Part shown: positions 22,155 to 34,656 of the stretch, one piece after another
How positions within the stretch are numbered: position 1 is the first letter of the stretch
Layout of the letters: every line of letters begins with the position of its first letter
NCBI GenBank assembly: GCA_021613535.1
Contig: CP075496.1
Span: 12,462,001-12,526,000, forward strand
Reading direction: 5' to 3'
Length of the DNA: 64,000 nt
DNA from: Adineta vaga
Taxonomy: Eukaryota > Rotifera
Position numbers and translations under genes: made by a program
Notes under the pieces: generated by a model
What the model saw: only the letters and a program-made list of their open reading frames with translations
What the model was told of the DNA's origin: nothing
Databases searched by the model: none

Positions 22155-24142
22155 CTAAACAGTTTCTTCTTGTTCAAATGACCAATCCCATGGAATTGAT
22201 AGAGTTCCATTCTGTGCTAAATTATAATTCGTATCAATTTTTAATCGACAATCAGTTAACATATGTAAGAAAGCGTGTCGTTGATTAAGTAAGCGTTGAC
22301 AACAATTGATTATATCACTTTTCTTTATTCGTCGATTAATTGATAAATCAGTTAATTGAAATTGTCTTCGTACTTTAGTCAATAATTTAATCTCTTTTTC
22401 TACATCTGTATCGTAAGATCTTTTCATTTCTTCAGCTTTTTCTCGATTATTTACCATATAATCTAAAATATCACTCGTCGCATCATAGGCATTGATTTGA
22501 AATAATCCACTATTTGTAACTGATGGATCTGAACTGTATGGATTGATGTATAAATAAAAATTCTTCCACAAATTATTTCTGTGTGCTTCATGATCACGAT
22601 TAAGATCAAAATGATGACTCAATTGTAATAAATGATATAAATATGTATGAGCACGACATAAATATTCTGAATCAGGATCTTGTCGAATTTCAATTCCATG
22701 AAAATATTCTCGAAGATTATTTTCATAGGAAACTATTTTTTGCATATATTGATCAGATTCAATTAATTCACAGCATATAACATGATCCCAATAAACAGGT
22801 GGATCATTGGCACCTAATTCTAACGAACCATCTTGAAGTAAACAAGATTTATCACCAAATATCAGCCGTTTACCTATTTAACATAATGAACATAATCAAG
22901 AATTATTATAGGTTATAACTTGAAGAGAGAAAAAAAGGACAAAACTAAAAATACTCGAAATGGAAAAAGTTCGTTCGATTAAAAATAAAGTCACAAGAAA
23001 AGATAAAAGATAAGATAACTAATCGAGAAACGAGAATGTTTCATTAGATATGTTCTTCTTATACCAAATGATATTCAAATGATGTAAATAAGACAAAGAA
23101 ACATGAATAGCCATTCCTCTCGATTTCGCTAATAAGAATTTCATTTCATTAATCTTATCTAAATCTGTTCGTAATGTGTAGATCATAACAATATTACGTA
23201 TGAATATCGATTTATTTTAAGAAATACCTTGTAAAGATAAGAGTCGTTCATGCCATTTATCCACATATGCAAGTAATGTACTTAAACATGCACAAAATTG
23301 GGAAACAGACCATTCATTTTTATATTCAATTGATTGAAGTTTAAATCGTTCTTTAATATTATTGACTTTCTCACTGATTTCATTCATCAGTTCCTGATGT
23401 CGTTTAGCAATCGTACGTGCTGCATCGGCATTACTTGTTAACCATGTTCTAAGAAAAAAGAAAATATTCATTTAATTAAATTAAGAAAAAAGAAGAATTC
23501 TATTCTTACTCAATTGATATTTTTGGAATTTTTGAAAAATCATAGAATTTTTCAATTTCTACAACTCTGAATTGCATTTCTCGTTGTCGTACAGCTGGTT
23601 TTTGTTCTTTTGGTGTGTTAACAACAGGTAAATTCAATGCATTCAAAAGGCTATTGACACTAGTCAACAAATCTTTAGAATTAAGTGTCACTCGATGCGG
23701 AGATAATAGAACTGGTGCTGCTATAAATCAATTCAACAAAAGAAACAACCAATGTTAATAAAAAAAATATTCTAAACATGCTAACCTACGAGATGGTTTT
23801 CTTGCTGGTAATTTTGTAAAGAAAGTCACAGTTATCGATGCCGTATATTCTTTCCGTTGTAGACCAGAAAGATAAGCACTAACCAATTGTAAACTTTTTT
23901 CATTTATATCCTTAATTAAATAAACAATTGTACAATGATGACTGAAAAAGATTTTCAAATTGATTTACTTTTTCTTTTGGATGTTGTGTAAATAGATCAG
24001 GATGAACTTTGAGATAGAACTTTTTCAATGCTACTGAGATTGATTCAGGACGATCTGTTGATAAATAACAACGATGGAAGATATATGGATTTTTATATAT
24101 TATATAACGGCTTATTGAAGAGAAATTTTTGAGAAAATGCAT
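22155..24142 (-). CDS. TCAIM: T-cell activation inhibitor, mitochondrial homolog
   Basis: Five exons (24142-23969, 23910-23790, 23720-23510, 23448-23228 and 22873-22155) with consistent phases give 481 residues, close to the roughly 496 of the vertebrate protein. The N-terminus is basic and hydroxylated with few acids ([18 protein letters not shown]), as in a mitochondrial presequence. It is followed by the J-like block typical of the family ([23 protein letters not shown] retained). The long C-terminal exon is Asn/Glu-rich and helical and ends near SIPWDW, as in TCAIM proteins. The molecular role in invertebrates is unknown; vertebrate TCAIM is a mitochondrial protein affecting T-cell responses and metabolism. 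The ATG directly follows a splice acceptor (TTTAATTGTAG|ATG), only 97 bp after the ROGDI stop. The fourth intron is unusually long (about 350 bp). The exon 2 donor chosen (GTAGGT) is the one that keeps the frame. Confidence 0.85.
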
Positions 24143-24238
24143 CTACAATTAAATGTACGATGAACAATATATATAAATATATGTATTAGACTTGACAAAA
24201 TATAATTTAAAAAAAGAAAAAGAAAAAAGACAAATACA
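24143..24238 (-). promoter_or_regulatory. Intercistronic region ROGDI-TCAIM with splice acceptor
   Basis: On the minus strand a T-rich tract follows the ROGDI stop, and an acceptor ending TTGTAG abuts the TCAIM ATG. No perfect AATAAA is seen. The arrangement mirrors the TCAIM-HSD17B4 gap and supports a candidate operon. Confidence 0.45.
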
Positions 24239-25643
24239 TTAAAACATCGTCATTAAATTATCAGTTGAATTTTGTTTATCTTCGGATGATTTCCAATCAG
24301 ATGCATTTTGATATTCATCAAAAATACGTAACTAAAATAAATAAATCATTTCATATCAAACTTTCGTTTAATAGCGTCTTTTTACTTTATCTCGAAGTTG
24401 TTGTAATTGTAAAAGAACATAAGATAAATGATTTAAAAGTTCACCAATTGCTTGAACATTTGCTTCCACCTAAATCATCAAAAATTCGAACTTTCTTTAA
24501 CAAGATGATGATCATCATCGATTATCGACATACGGAATGTTTAAAATAACCACTTGATTTGCCTTGTACACTTGTATGATAAACAGCAAATGAAAGTTTT
24601 GAACCTTGAACATAGAAACTAAATGCAATATTTTCTGGAATAGCTGGAGCGAAGATAGACTAAAACAAAACATTTTAATAGAATTAAATCGAAATTTCAT
24701 CTTTTTTTTTTTAATTTTTACGGTATTTTTATTTCGTCGTAAATCATCAATACGTTTTTTCTTTGGTAATAAAAGATTATCTTTAGCATTATTAACACAA
24801 TCAATAATGAGATCAATATATTGCACAGCTTTATAGATTTGGTCGATATTACGTTCGAAATCAGCTAATTCAATGTAACGTAATGCACGTTCAAGATGTT
24901 GTCGACATTCATGTAACTAAATAGAATGATATTTCATCTTTATTCTTTCTACAGATCAAATGTCTTCTCTTACTTGTTGAAGAAACCAATATTTCATCTG
25001 TTGTGTAGCGATATTCGTTCGAAATGCACTGTTCATGGGTGGTTGAACTTTAGTACCAGCTTTGTAAATAACATCCTGAATGAGATTCATTATAATTTAG
25101 AAGAAAAAGAATATTTTATTTACCGCAACAGTAATATCTGATCCGTGCAATGTTAAAGTACATTTAAGTATTTCACTATTTCTAAAAGGAAAAATAATTG
25201 AAAATTGTTGAGAATGAAACGTAATCTATTTATATACTGAGGATGTGTTAAAGATAATACGATAGGTTTAGCAGTTGCATCAGCAGTGACTACTTCGGTT
25301 GCTAGAAGAGAAAGAAAGAGAAAACTATAGAAATGAATACATATGAATAACTTACGATCATCTGAACGTTTCAATGAACGTACTGACGTCTAAGGAATGA
25401 GAATAAATCATAAAATTAAGAAATATTAGCGAGAAAAGTTAAAAATACTTTAAGAATTTCATTAGTTTCATTCAGAATACGATCGAAATCATTCGTCATC
25501 AAATCTTTCAATTCTCCACGCTAAAACAAAGAAGAAAAAGTTTCTCACATTCAACTAAACAAAGAAGATCTGATTTTTCTATAATTACATACCAAAACAT
25601 TACATTCTTCGATTAATTCAAGTTGTTGTTGTTCGTCTTCCAT
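24239..25643 (-). CDS. ROGDI: Rogdi homolog (RAVE-complex / V-ATPase assembly factor)
   Basis: Ten small exons: 25643-25593, 25520-25449, 25389-25356, 25301-25238, 25181-25124, 25075-24974, 24916-24722, 24659-24534, 24469-24386 and 24331-24239. They give 292 residues; human ROGDI has 287. Family hallmarks include SIFAPAIPENIAFSFYV (compare MFAPALPSDLLVNVYI), the following KLSFAVYHTSV strand, and the C-terminal helix IGELLNHLSYVLLQLQQLRD ending in LRIFDEY. The N-terminal half forms the paired helices of the alpha domain. Metazoan Rogdi associates with DMXL1/2 and WDR7 and helps assemble the vacuolar proton pump. No transmembrane segment. An acceptor (GGTTTTAG) ends about 16 bases before the ATG, so the mRNA may begin with a 5' UTR intron or a leader. 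First of three closely spaced minus-strand genes. Confidence 0.85.
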
Positions 25644-26496
25644 AATAATATATTTTATCTAAAACCAACACATTAACGAAATGATTCGAAGTCATTACAA
25701 TCATCTATTATCGATATACAAAATATATACTAAAAAAAACCATTCATGCGATAACTAATAAAGAAAAATTGTGTACCCTGACATGAATATAGTCTATTTA
25801 TTATAACGATTTTTAAAGATATTATCTATTCCCTACATTCCAGTAATCGTATAATAGTTAATTATTGTTCATGGTCGATGAGAATTCACATTTAAGTGTT
25901 AGTTTTAACACAATATTTGTAATTTATTCTCTTCTATATAGAATACTCAGTATTAAATGTCAAATAGATGATTTTCAAACTATGAAAAAAAAACTCTGTT
26001 CATAGGAAACATATCTCAAATGAAAGAAATAATATTGACTAATATCCTTCGAATTTGATACTGAAAAATTAATAATCAATACTATCTCTGATTAAATAAT
26101 AATTGCTAATCTTTTTCTTCTGTTTCATACTGTATTTATTTTATTTTTTGTTTTCTTCTCTCATGGATGGTCAATAGAATGAACCAATGAGATGTTTAGC
26201 AGCTAAAATCTTCGGCTAAATAAACCTATATCATCATCGAAGAACGAACAAACGAACAAACGAAGGTGTGCTTTGCTTTGTATATTTATTTCTCTGTCTC
26301 TCTCTCAATGCACACACTCGAAATCCAATATAACGACGAGTAAAAGATAAGCAAACGTTCGTGTGTCTATGCGGAACAACATTTTGAAACAATATTTCAA
26401 GAAATAAAACTCTAAAATAAAACATGTAAGTTAAGAGAAAAAAACAAGATGAAATCTAAAACAGTTATTTGTTGTTTTTTTCTTCGTTTAGTTTCG
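25644..26496. promoter_or_regulatory. Shared head-to-head promoter region and kinase 5' UTR intron
   Basis: The only spacer between divergent ROGDI (-) and the GCK-III kinase (+). A 5' UTR intron of the kinase is defined by the donor gtaagt at 26426 and the acceptor tttcttcgtttag ending at 26491. G+C rises at about 26160-26400 (for example cgacgagtaaaagataagcaaacgttcg), probably the promoter core. Confidence 0.5.
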
Positions 26497-28575
26497 ATGA
26501 TTAACGCTTCACATCTAACTCCACAACAGGTATATACATATAAATAATGTCGAAAGGACAAAAAAACAACGATATCCTTGTATGGTTTTTTTTTCATTAG
26601 GGTAAAGTTGATCCTGAAGAAATATTCGAACGGCATGATCATATTGGTCGAGGATCATTTGGTGTACGTTGTTTTTATTTTTTCAGAAAAATTGAAATTT
26701 GAATAAAATTTGGTTTTTTTTTGTAGGAAGTATATAAAGGTATAAATAAGAAATCATCCAATGTTGTAGCAATTAAAATAATCGATTTGGAAAAAGCTGA
26801 AGATGAAATTGAAGATATTCAACAAGAAATTCAAGTACTTTCCCAGTGTAATTCGCCATATATTACGAAATATTTTGGTTCTTATTTAAAAGTACAAGAA
26901 ATCATTTCGTTTGTTATTTTATTTTGATAATTCTATTTTCTTTCTATAGGGAACGAAATTATGGATTGTTATGGAATATCTCGGTGGTGGTTCAGCACTT
27001 GATCTGATGAAACCAGGTCCATTTGATGAACAGTATATTGCTATTATCTTACGAGAAGTTCTCAAAGGTCTCGAATATTTACATGCAGAGAAAAAGATTC
27101 ATCGAGATATTAAAGCAGCTAATGTTCTCTTATCTGAAAGTGGTGATGTTAAATTAGCTGATTTCGGTGTTGCTAAACAGTTAACAGATTCAATTAGTAA
27201 AGGTAATACATTTGTTGGAACACCATTTTGGATGTCACCAGAAGTTATCATGCAACATAAATATGATTATTCGGTAAATAGATGGAAGATAATAAAGAAA
27301 AGTATATTGAATTCCTTTCTGTTTTATTCTCATTATTAGGCGGATATTTGGTCACTTGGTATAACAGCGATTGAATTAGCAAAAGGTGAACCACCTTATT
27401 CTGATTTACATCCAATGAGAGTTTTATTACAAATACCGAAAAATCCACCACCTCAATTAGTTGGAAATTATTCAAAATTTTTTCGAGAATTTGTTGAAGC
27501 ATGTTTACAAAAGAATCCTGAACATGTACGTAGAATTTCTATGACAAAGAAAGAAAAACATGATTGTAATAACATCTATTTGTCTTGTTTTCTACAGAGA
27601 CCAACAGCTCAACAATTACGTCGTTTAAAATTTGTTTCTTTAAATAAATCAACTAGATTTCTAGTTGAATTAATAGAACGATATCGACGATGGAAAGAAA
27701 ATCATAAAAATGGAGGAGCCGATACTGATTCAGATCCAGATGATGATATGTAAGATAAATCAGTTTGTGACTATGGCGAATAAATAAATATATATACGTG
27801 GATTTTATTTAGGCCAAAAGATAAAACATTTCGATGGAAATTTGATGGTGATGATACGGTTAGATTATCATCTGGAAATGGAATTTATCCTGTACGTATT
27901 GTTTTAGGAATATAGAATACAGAATAGATGTTTCTAATAATAATATTTGATTAGATTAGAAGATAGAATTAGTTGAAGATTAGATCTAAATGATAATGTG
28001 ATATATTCTAATTGAATTAGAGACCATTAGTTTTTCGAAATATACTCATCTTTCATACAGATATTCAACAGTAGTATCAACGAATTGAATGAATTCTGAT
28101 TTCGATATAGATTTTCTCTTAAAATTAACAAAATATTGTATACTTATTTATTTATTTATTTAGCCTGCTGAATCAATTGAATTAAATCCAGTATTTAAAT
28201 CAATTTTTGATGATGTAAGTCTCTTCCTATTCTAATTAATAAAAATAATATATTTCTATTCTTTAGCTTTCTATTCGGTTTAATATCCCGACAGCAACAG
28301 CTAATAATAATTCATCGAATGGTGTTCTACGTAATCCTCACACTGGTGTCGAATTATTCCAAAATTTACGTCGTATATTTGAAAATGCCCAAATGCGTTA
28401 TCCAGGTTTTAGTGACGAATTTATTCGTACAATGCGTGAACATATATCAAAAATCAATTATCCACCACCTCCACCTCCGCCAACAATAGTACCATCATCG
28501 AATAGAAATAATAATTCAACAGCAGATGAGAATAACAGTCAACTGTTACCTGGTGTTGTTAAACTGAGAATTTAA
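26497..28575 (+). CDS. STK24: Ste20-like serine/threonine kinase, GCK-III subfamily (STK24/25/26 type)
   Basis: Nine coding exons: 26497-26529, 26601-26663, 26727-26891, 26950-27273, 27340-27525, 27598-27749, 27813-27891, 28164-28214 and 28267-28575. They give 453 residues. Kinase landmarks are the glycine loop (IGRGSFGEVYKG), Lys49 in VVAIK, HRD at 138-140, DFG at 158-160 and activation-loop Thr174 in [13 protein letters not shown]. The GCK-III signature [18 protein letters not shown] is present. The C-terminal segment (about [17 protein letters not shown]) matches the region that binds CCM3/PDCD10. A Pro-rich, Asn/Ser-rich tail follows. GCK-III kinases work with CCM3, STRIPAK and MO25 in Golgi, polarity and junction control. 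The start at 26497 follows the 5' UTR intron; the in-frame ATG at 26449 lies inside that intron, so the apparent signal peptide is an artefact. Vertebrates have three paralogs, so the symbol is approximate. Confidence 0.93.
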
Positions 28576-29491
28576 ATTGTCTTATTTCAATGATTCATTT
28601 CGTCTTCTTGATTCTTTTTTTTCTTCTTCTTCAAAAGTATCTCTCTCATTTGCTCGATCAGATAAATCCTTTCTACGAGTGAGATATATTCTTCATTCCC
28701 TTATTATACATATATCGATCTATTATTAATTATTATACTCATATTTATTCAATGTACATATATTTCCATTTTCATTCGTTAATCAACGGCAACATATTGC
28801 ATTCGTTTGTTATCTGCACTTGCTATGGTTCGTTTCTAGAACATCAAACGGAAAAGAAAAAGAAAAAGAAAACATTGCTCTTATTTATATATATAAATAT
28901 ATGTACAACAGTGATTCTATTTTACGTTTCCTTGTTCAATCACCATTAGCTTTCTTTTCTTCTTATGATTCTGGGCAACATTCAACATTTTTGTTCGCTT
29001 TTCGTTGGCCAGCTTGGCTGGAATCGAACTCTTCTTCTTTTTGTTCTATTTTTTTCGTTATTTGCTTCTTCTTCTTCTTCTTCTTCTCCTTTTTTCTTAT
29101 GTACTTGCGATACTTATGAAATGAGAAAAAAAGTCCGCCTTTCGTTTTTTTTTGTTCCTTGTTTCTGGCTAATGATGCTTATTTCAAATATAAAAATCGC
29201 CAAGCTAATAGATCTTCTTAAAAATATATATGCATGATTTTGTTTGGATTTCTTTAGTGAAACAGATTTGTTGAAGTTAAAGTAAACTACAATTATTAGA
29301 ACATTCATATTTGAGAAGAAGAAGAAGAAAGTAGTGACTTCAAATGTTTAGTTTCAAGTAAATAAACATCAAAATTGATCTATGATTATCAAATAAAAGC
29401 ATATGAGTTCTCAAAGCAATGTGAGAATTATTCATTTTATACGTTCAATTTTTTACGTATAAGAGCAATTCATTCATATGATTTGTTCTAG
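28576..29491. other. 3' flank of the kinase gene
   Basis: No gene supported. Pyrimidine-rich runs (ttcttcttc at about 29064-29090) generate spurious ORFs on both strands. Confidence 0.5.
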
Positions 29492-29748
29492 ATTGAAATA
29501 GATTTGTTACAAATAATGAATGATCAAATAAACGAAAGTATTGAAAGAGAAGAACAGAATGCGACGAAAGCAACAGCCGATGAAAATGCCAGTGAACTTC
29601 GAAAAGAAGATGGTCAGTCTGAAGTAGTGACGATGAAGTCGTTACTTCTGCATCGAAACCAGAACGTGTACTAGCCAGTTCAACTTCTAAGCCGAATAGT
29701 AAAATTAACCAAGAAAAGCCCGAAATGAATATTCAGCTTCAACGTTAA
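29492..29748 (+). pseudogene. Frameshifted coding relic, Glu/Ser-rich
   Basis: After a good acceptor (gatttgttctag), an open frame runs from 29492 (IEIDLLQIMND...) through 29516 ATG to a stop at 29672-29674. Near 29615-29625 the sense passes to another frame, which reads SDDEVVTSASKPERVLASS and continues to a TAA at 29746-29748. Both parts have coding-like composition, unlike the flanks. A single-base loss, a degenerate exon, or a short real gene with an unseen intron would explain it. The family is not recognised. Confidence 0.35.
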
Positions 29749-30594
29749 ATACAAGGTTTATATGCATGTATTTATTCAAGCTTATGTTCACATTCCTACA
29801 CTTTTTTGTCTTTGAATGTACTTTCTTTTTTCTATTGTGAGTTATTCATTCGTTCGTATGTTCGCTATTCTCGCAACGTTTTAGTGGATAAAAATAAAAT
29901 AGTTTTGACCTTCTCTTTCGTTCAATCTCTCGAAATTCAAAGAGAACATAGATAAAATGATGGGCTTTCGTTCTTTCTCTTCATTATATGAACACATGAA
30001 TGTTATTTTGTACATCTATGTGCTTTATTTACTAATATAATTGTGTGAGATGTGATGTAGTAAGAGAAAGAAAGAGAAAAAGAAAAAGAAAAAGAAACTC
30101 AAATAACTGATATCATACTCTTGATGCACATGTTTTTCTTTCCATAAAATCACATTATTAAAAAAAAAAGAAAATTTCCATCGCTGCGGCTAATCAAGCA
30201 TGCAGTGAAATGTCTAACGTTTTTGTTTTCATTTTTTTATTCATCTCGGACAGCGGCGAGACAAGAAAAGAATGTACGTCTATATATATATACATACAGA
30301 GAAGCAGAAACAAGAGAAAAGTTTGGATAACACACAAATATAGTTATAGTAATAGCAATATAGCAAATATAGTAGTATCGGCGTTTACAATACGCCTTAC
30401 GTACGAAACAAAGAAGAAGGAGAAAACAAGACAACATCGAAATAGAATAGAAGACGAAATAAGGAGTATATTATCTGCAATGAATGATGAGATATAGAAT
30501 GAAGATATGTCTACAGGATACACACGCACGAAAAAATAGATGTTATACCATTATATATATACAAGTTTTTTTTTCTCTCTCTCAAATAATTAGT
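29749..30594. other. Spacer downstream of H1 and the relic
   Basis: No gene supported; A-rich (gaaaaagaaaaag) tracts near 30065-30100 and low-complexity ORFs on both strands. Confidence 0.5.
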
Positions 30595-31664
30595 TTACTT
30601 TTTGCTTGCAGCTTTTTTTGGACTTTTGGCTTTCTTTGCTGCTGGTTTCTTCGCTGCTTTTTTGGCTGGTTTAGCTGCAGTACTAGACGATGCACTAGCA
30701 GGAGCAGCAGTACTTGCAGTCGCCGATGCAGATGGTGCAGCAGCAGCAGCAGCAGCAGCAGCAGGTTTCTTAGATTTCGATTTGGATGCACCGGCAGCTT
30801 TCTTCTTTGGTGAAGCTGCTTTCTTCTTTGGACTCTTGGCTTTTCCACTGCCTGCAGCTTTTGGTTTAGCAGCTGCTTTTGATTTTGGTTTAGCTAGAAA
30901 AAAACGAAGATTATTATTTTCTTCCTCATTGTTTTTATTATTCAAATCAACTAACCTGTTTTAGCTTTTTTTGCAGTTGTTGCTGTCTTCTTGGCCGCTG
31001 TACTTGCAGCAGTGGTAGCAGGTGCTGCTGTATTTGTTGATGTATTGGCATCGGTTGCTGCAGTTGCACTGGTATTAGCTTTGACAACTTTCTTTGCTGC
31101 TGCTACTTTCTTTGTTGGAGACGCGGAACGTTTTCGTTTAGCTCCACCAGCCGACTTTCCTTTGCTTGATGATCGTGCTTTCTTTGGTGAACCAGCAGCT
31201 TTCTTACTTCCACCTGGTGTCTTTGATCGACTACGTGGTTTCGATGAAGAAGCTTTCTTCGATGCTGGCTTCTTTTTGCTAGCTGTTGATGTAACTTTCT
31301 TTGCTGGTGCTGATAATTTAAAACTTCCACTAGCACCAATACCTTTGGTTTGTTTTAACGAATTATTTTTTGTACCAGCACGTAATGCAGATTTAAGATG
31401 TTGATTTGCAGTAGCAACATTGACTTTGAAATTAGCTAGAATATATTTTAAAATAGCTGCTTTCGATGTACCATTACGATCATTCAATTGTGTGATTGCT
31501 TGTTTAATCATAGCGGAGAATTTTGGATGGCTGCTTGCACTTTTGACTTTTTTGGCTTTATTTGCTGATGAACCAGCAGCAGCTTTCTTCTTACCTTTTG
31601 AAGCACCACCTTGAGCTGATGCAGATGTATTAAGATTTGATGAACCAGTAGTATTATCAGTCAT
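30595..31664 (-). CDS. H1: Linker histone H1
   Basis: Binds linker DNA at the nucleosome dyad and compacts chromatin. Two exons, 31664-30956 and 30893-30595, joined by a 62-bp phase 1 intron, give 335 residues. A short Ser/Gly-rich head is followed by the winged-helix globular domain at about 45-118 (SSHPKFSAMIKQAITQLNDR, GTSKAAILKYI, then the closing GASGSFKLS). A very long Lys/Ala/Ser/Pro tail follows, with SPKK-type repeats (KKAAGSPKKA, KSPKKAASKK) and a run of nine Ala. Replication-dependent metazoan H1 genes normally lack introns, so the intron in the tail suggests a replacement-type, polyadenylated histone gene; no histone 3' stem-loop was noticed. The tail is longer than in most animal H1 proteins. 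Mirror ORFs on the plus strand are shadows of the repetitive tail. Confidence 0.95.
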
Positions 31665-32783
31665 TGTTATTGAATTAATAAAGATTTCTTTTTTGAAAAA
31701 AGATGAAATGAATATGAAGCAGAAAAAATTTGTATATGTAGTATGTGTGCGCGCGCGAGAGAGCGATGTCGATAGAATGAATGAAAATGATGGTGGTAAT
31801 GTTGGTGTATGTGCGTCGTCGTCGACGTCGTTGCCTTTTTTTCCTCTCCTTCCTTCTCCCGAACGACTCGAACCGCACATAGGACGCCTTTTGTCGTTCG
31901 AACTATCATTAGATTGTTCAAGCCTTCTTTGAAAAATTGCAAATATTTTCATAAAATTTAATTAAATAAAAAAGACTTTTTTCTCTCATCAGATAGAAAA
32001 GACTTTCTTCTATCGAATGATACTAAATATAGAAAGAAATATGTATAATAATATTGAAAAAAAGCAGTAAAAATACGACGAACAAGATGAGTGCGAGTGA
32101 ATATTTGCCAAGAATTTAATTATTTTATTGAAATTAAAAAACTTTTTTTTTCAAACATTAACATAATTTGATAGAGAAAAGTGTCTTCTTTCGAATGGCT
32201 ATTGAAAAATTTTCAAACTCGTTCAAACGCGAAGGCAATTTTGGCAAAAAGCGAAGGATCTCGTGAACAAAATGGCCATACAAGAAATAATACAAGACGC
32301 ATCGACAATGTATTGCAATAGAGCATCATCGACGATGTTGTTGCCAGTTATTACTTATGTTCTTAGGTTAGATTATATTCAGGATGGATTTAGAAAACCT
32401 TTCCAAATCTTTTCTACACAAAATCGTTCCTTGATTTTAATGAATAAGGATAAATTTCATTATTAACATAAATGACAGTAATCTTCCGATCACATTTCTA
32501 ATAACTCAAAATGATTAAGTCAATCGAATATTATTATTGTTTATGTAATGATCGTATGTAATCAGTATTTCTAACAGCTTATGCAAATATCTTCTGCGAA
32601 GTGTTTAAAAAAACTGATTCGTTCTACTTCTTTCACTTTCAGTTCGAAAAATTAAAATAACAAAACTAAAAACAATCTATCGTTCATTGACAAGCGTAAA
32701 TAACGTCTTTTCTTTATCTTGAATATGCGATTGTATGTTTTAATCTACTATCGACCAACATATCGTTCAATGTAGTAAATGAA

Positions 32784-32814
<31 letters not shown>

Positions 32815-34656
32815 CTTCCTATCGATGTTTATATCCCTAGGAAAAGATGTTCTGTTGTTCGGAGGTGGTCTAATCAAATCGATATGCTATAACCAATGAT
32901 TAGAGTATCATGTCTTTTTTGAATAGAGAACATACATTATTGTCAAGGTCAAATAGAGGGAAAATAAACAGAGTTTTTCTTTCCTATTGGAAGTATTTCA
33001 AATCGTAAAGATGATTAGTTTTTTGATTTTAGTTGATGTAAAAATGAACATTATTTATTGGAAATGGAACTTTTGTTAGTATAGAAAATAGCACGTCCAT
33101 GAAAAGATGAGATGTGAATATAATTCATTCATATGAGTGTTTGTGACGAATGTTTATCTTAGTGAAATTCTGACACTTGATAGTGATGCTATTATGTCAT
33201 CAAAGTGCAATGAAAACGACAACATCTTAATTGTCATGGTTAAGAAGAAAAATTCGATTGAACACGTTGAATATATGTCTATCTCTCTATAGGAACAATG
33301 AAGATAAGCGTGAGAAAATTTTGTTTTTCTTTTACACATGTTGTTTTCCATTTTGAAAGGCAAGAGAAATCAAACTGTGAAATGAAAACGAAAGACATGA
33401 AGATATTAATTGAATTATTCATTTAGATTTTAACAAAAGCATAACATAGGTTTATCTAATAGAGATATTTATCACTAAGCTTTGAATATAAAACAAGATT
33501 GACAAGATGATAGAGTTAATAATTTTATCATGGCTTTTTTTCTTCTAAAATCACAAATTCTTTTCATAGAAATCTTTTTTTTCAATGACTCCAAGTATGA
33601 TTGGTTTCTTTTCAATAATTTACCTATGTAATTACTTTCTTAATTTGACATATTGTATAATTTAATAGCATATTTATGTACTGTTTTCAAACTGACATAT
33701 AAATTCGGTTGTTTAGTCATAAAATGGAGTTGGGAGAAACATGCTTTTTCGTAATCAAATTGAGTCCATGGAGTTCTATTCTTATTATGTATCGATAGAA
33801 TGATATACCAAGATTATTTATATATAAATTCAATGAAATCTGCATCGTTTTATGAACAATTTTCCAAGTAATTTTTTTTTCTGTCAATCTGTCTTATAAT
33901 AACTGTGTTAATCTTCAGTGACAATAAGAATAAATCTAGTGGAAAGATTGTTATCTCAAATGTATTGAATTGTTCAAACCAAGAGAAAACATCAACTATG
34001 ATTTTTAAAATTATTAAAATTTAAGAATAAACATTTAAACAGACGATTTGATATAAATGTATGATTAATAATATAAACATAATTATCAGGTAAGAATAAT
34101 CTATCTGATGATAAAATCCTATTTGCTATAATCATTAAATCTAACTATTTATCACTCAAAATCAATTGACATTGATATTTTCTTCATCAATTCAATCAAT
34201 CATTCTAAATCAATCATAAAATGTCAAATTAAAAATATATTGACCGAAAAATATCATTTACCATTTCAAATAAAAAACATCTTTTTCTCTTCTTTTCATC
34301 TTCAAATCATTTGATACATTTATATGTCTCTTTTATGCATCAACTATCTCACCAGTTTATTCATAGACTAAAATAAATACAATAAAATGCCTCACATACA
34401 CACCATCATTCACTTTACAACAAATAGGTTCATTTGGTTCCCTGAATGAAATAAATTTTGGTTTTTGACGCAAAGAAAAGAACAGAAAAAAAGAGAAGTT
34501 ATAAGATACATCACTGTTGAACTTTCTTGTTTTTTTTTCGAATAAATCGGTTTAAACAAAAACAGACGAATAAAAATACTCTTGAAAATTCACACGAACA
34601 CACGCAAACAAATCATTCACAATCAAGAAAAACGACAGAAAACAAAAGGCAAATGT
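31665..34656. other. H1 promoter and long spacer
   Basis: 31730-31880 is G+C-rich and CpG-containing (gcgcgcgcgagagagcg, cgtcgtcgtcgacgtcg) and probably holds the H1 promoter and 5' UTR. From 32000 on the sequence is A+T-rich without a supportable gene. ORFs at 32263-32466 and 33154-33363 have no splice context. Confidence 0.5.
32785..32811. repeat. (AT)n microsatellite
   Basis: An uninterrupted run of about 13 AT units in spacer DNA. Confidence 0.9.

Noticed and set aside
26449-26529. Kinase with an N-terminal signal peptide from the ATG at 26449
   Set aside because: That ATG lies within a 5' UTR intron (donor at 26426, acceptor ending 26491). GCK-III kinases are cytosolic.
29000-29060. 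B-box-like gagttcgattcc on the minus strand
   Set aside because: No A box or acceptor stem upstream; the flank is a simple gaagaa repeat.
30602-31404. Long plus-strand ORFs opposite H1
   Set aside because: Reverse reading of the repetitive Lys/Ala codons of the H1 tail.
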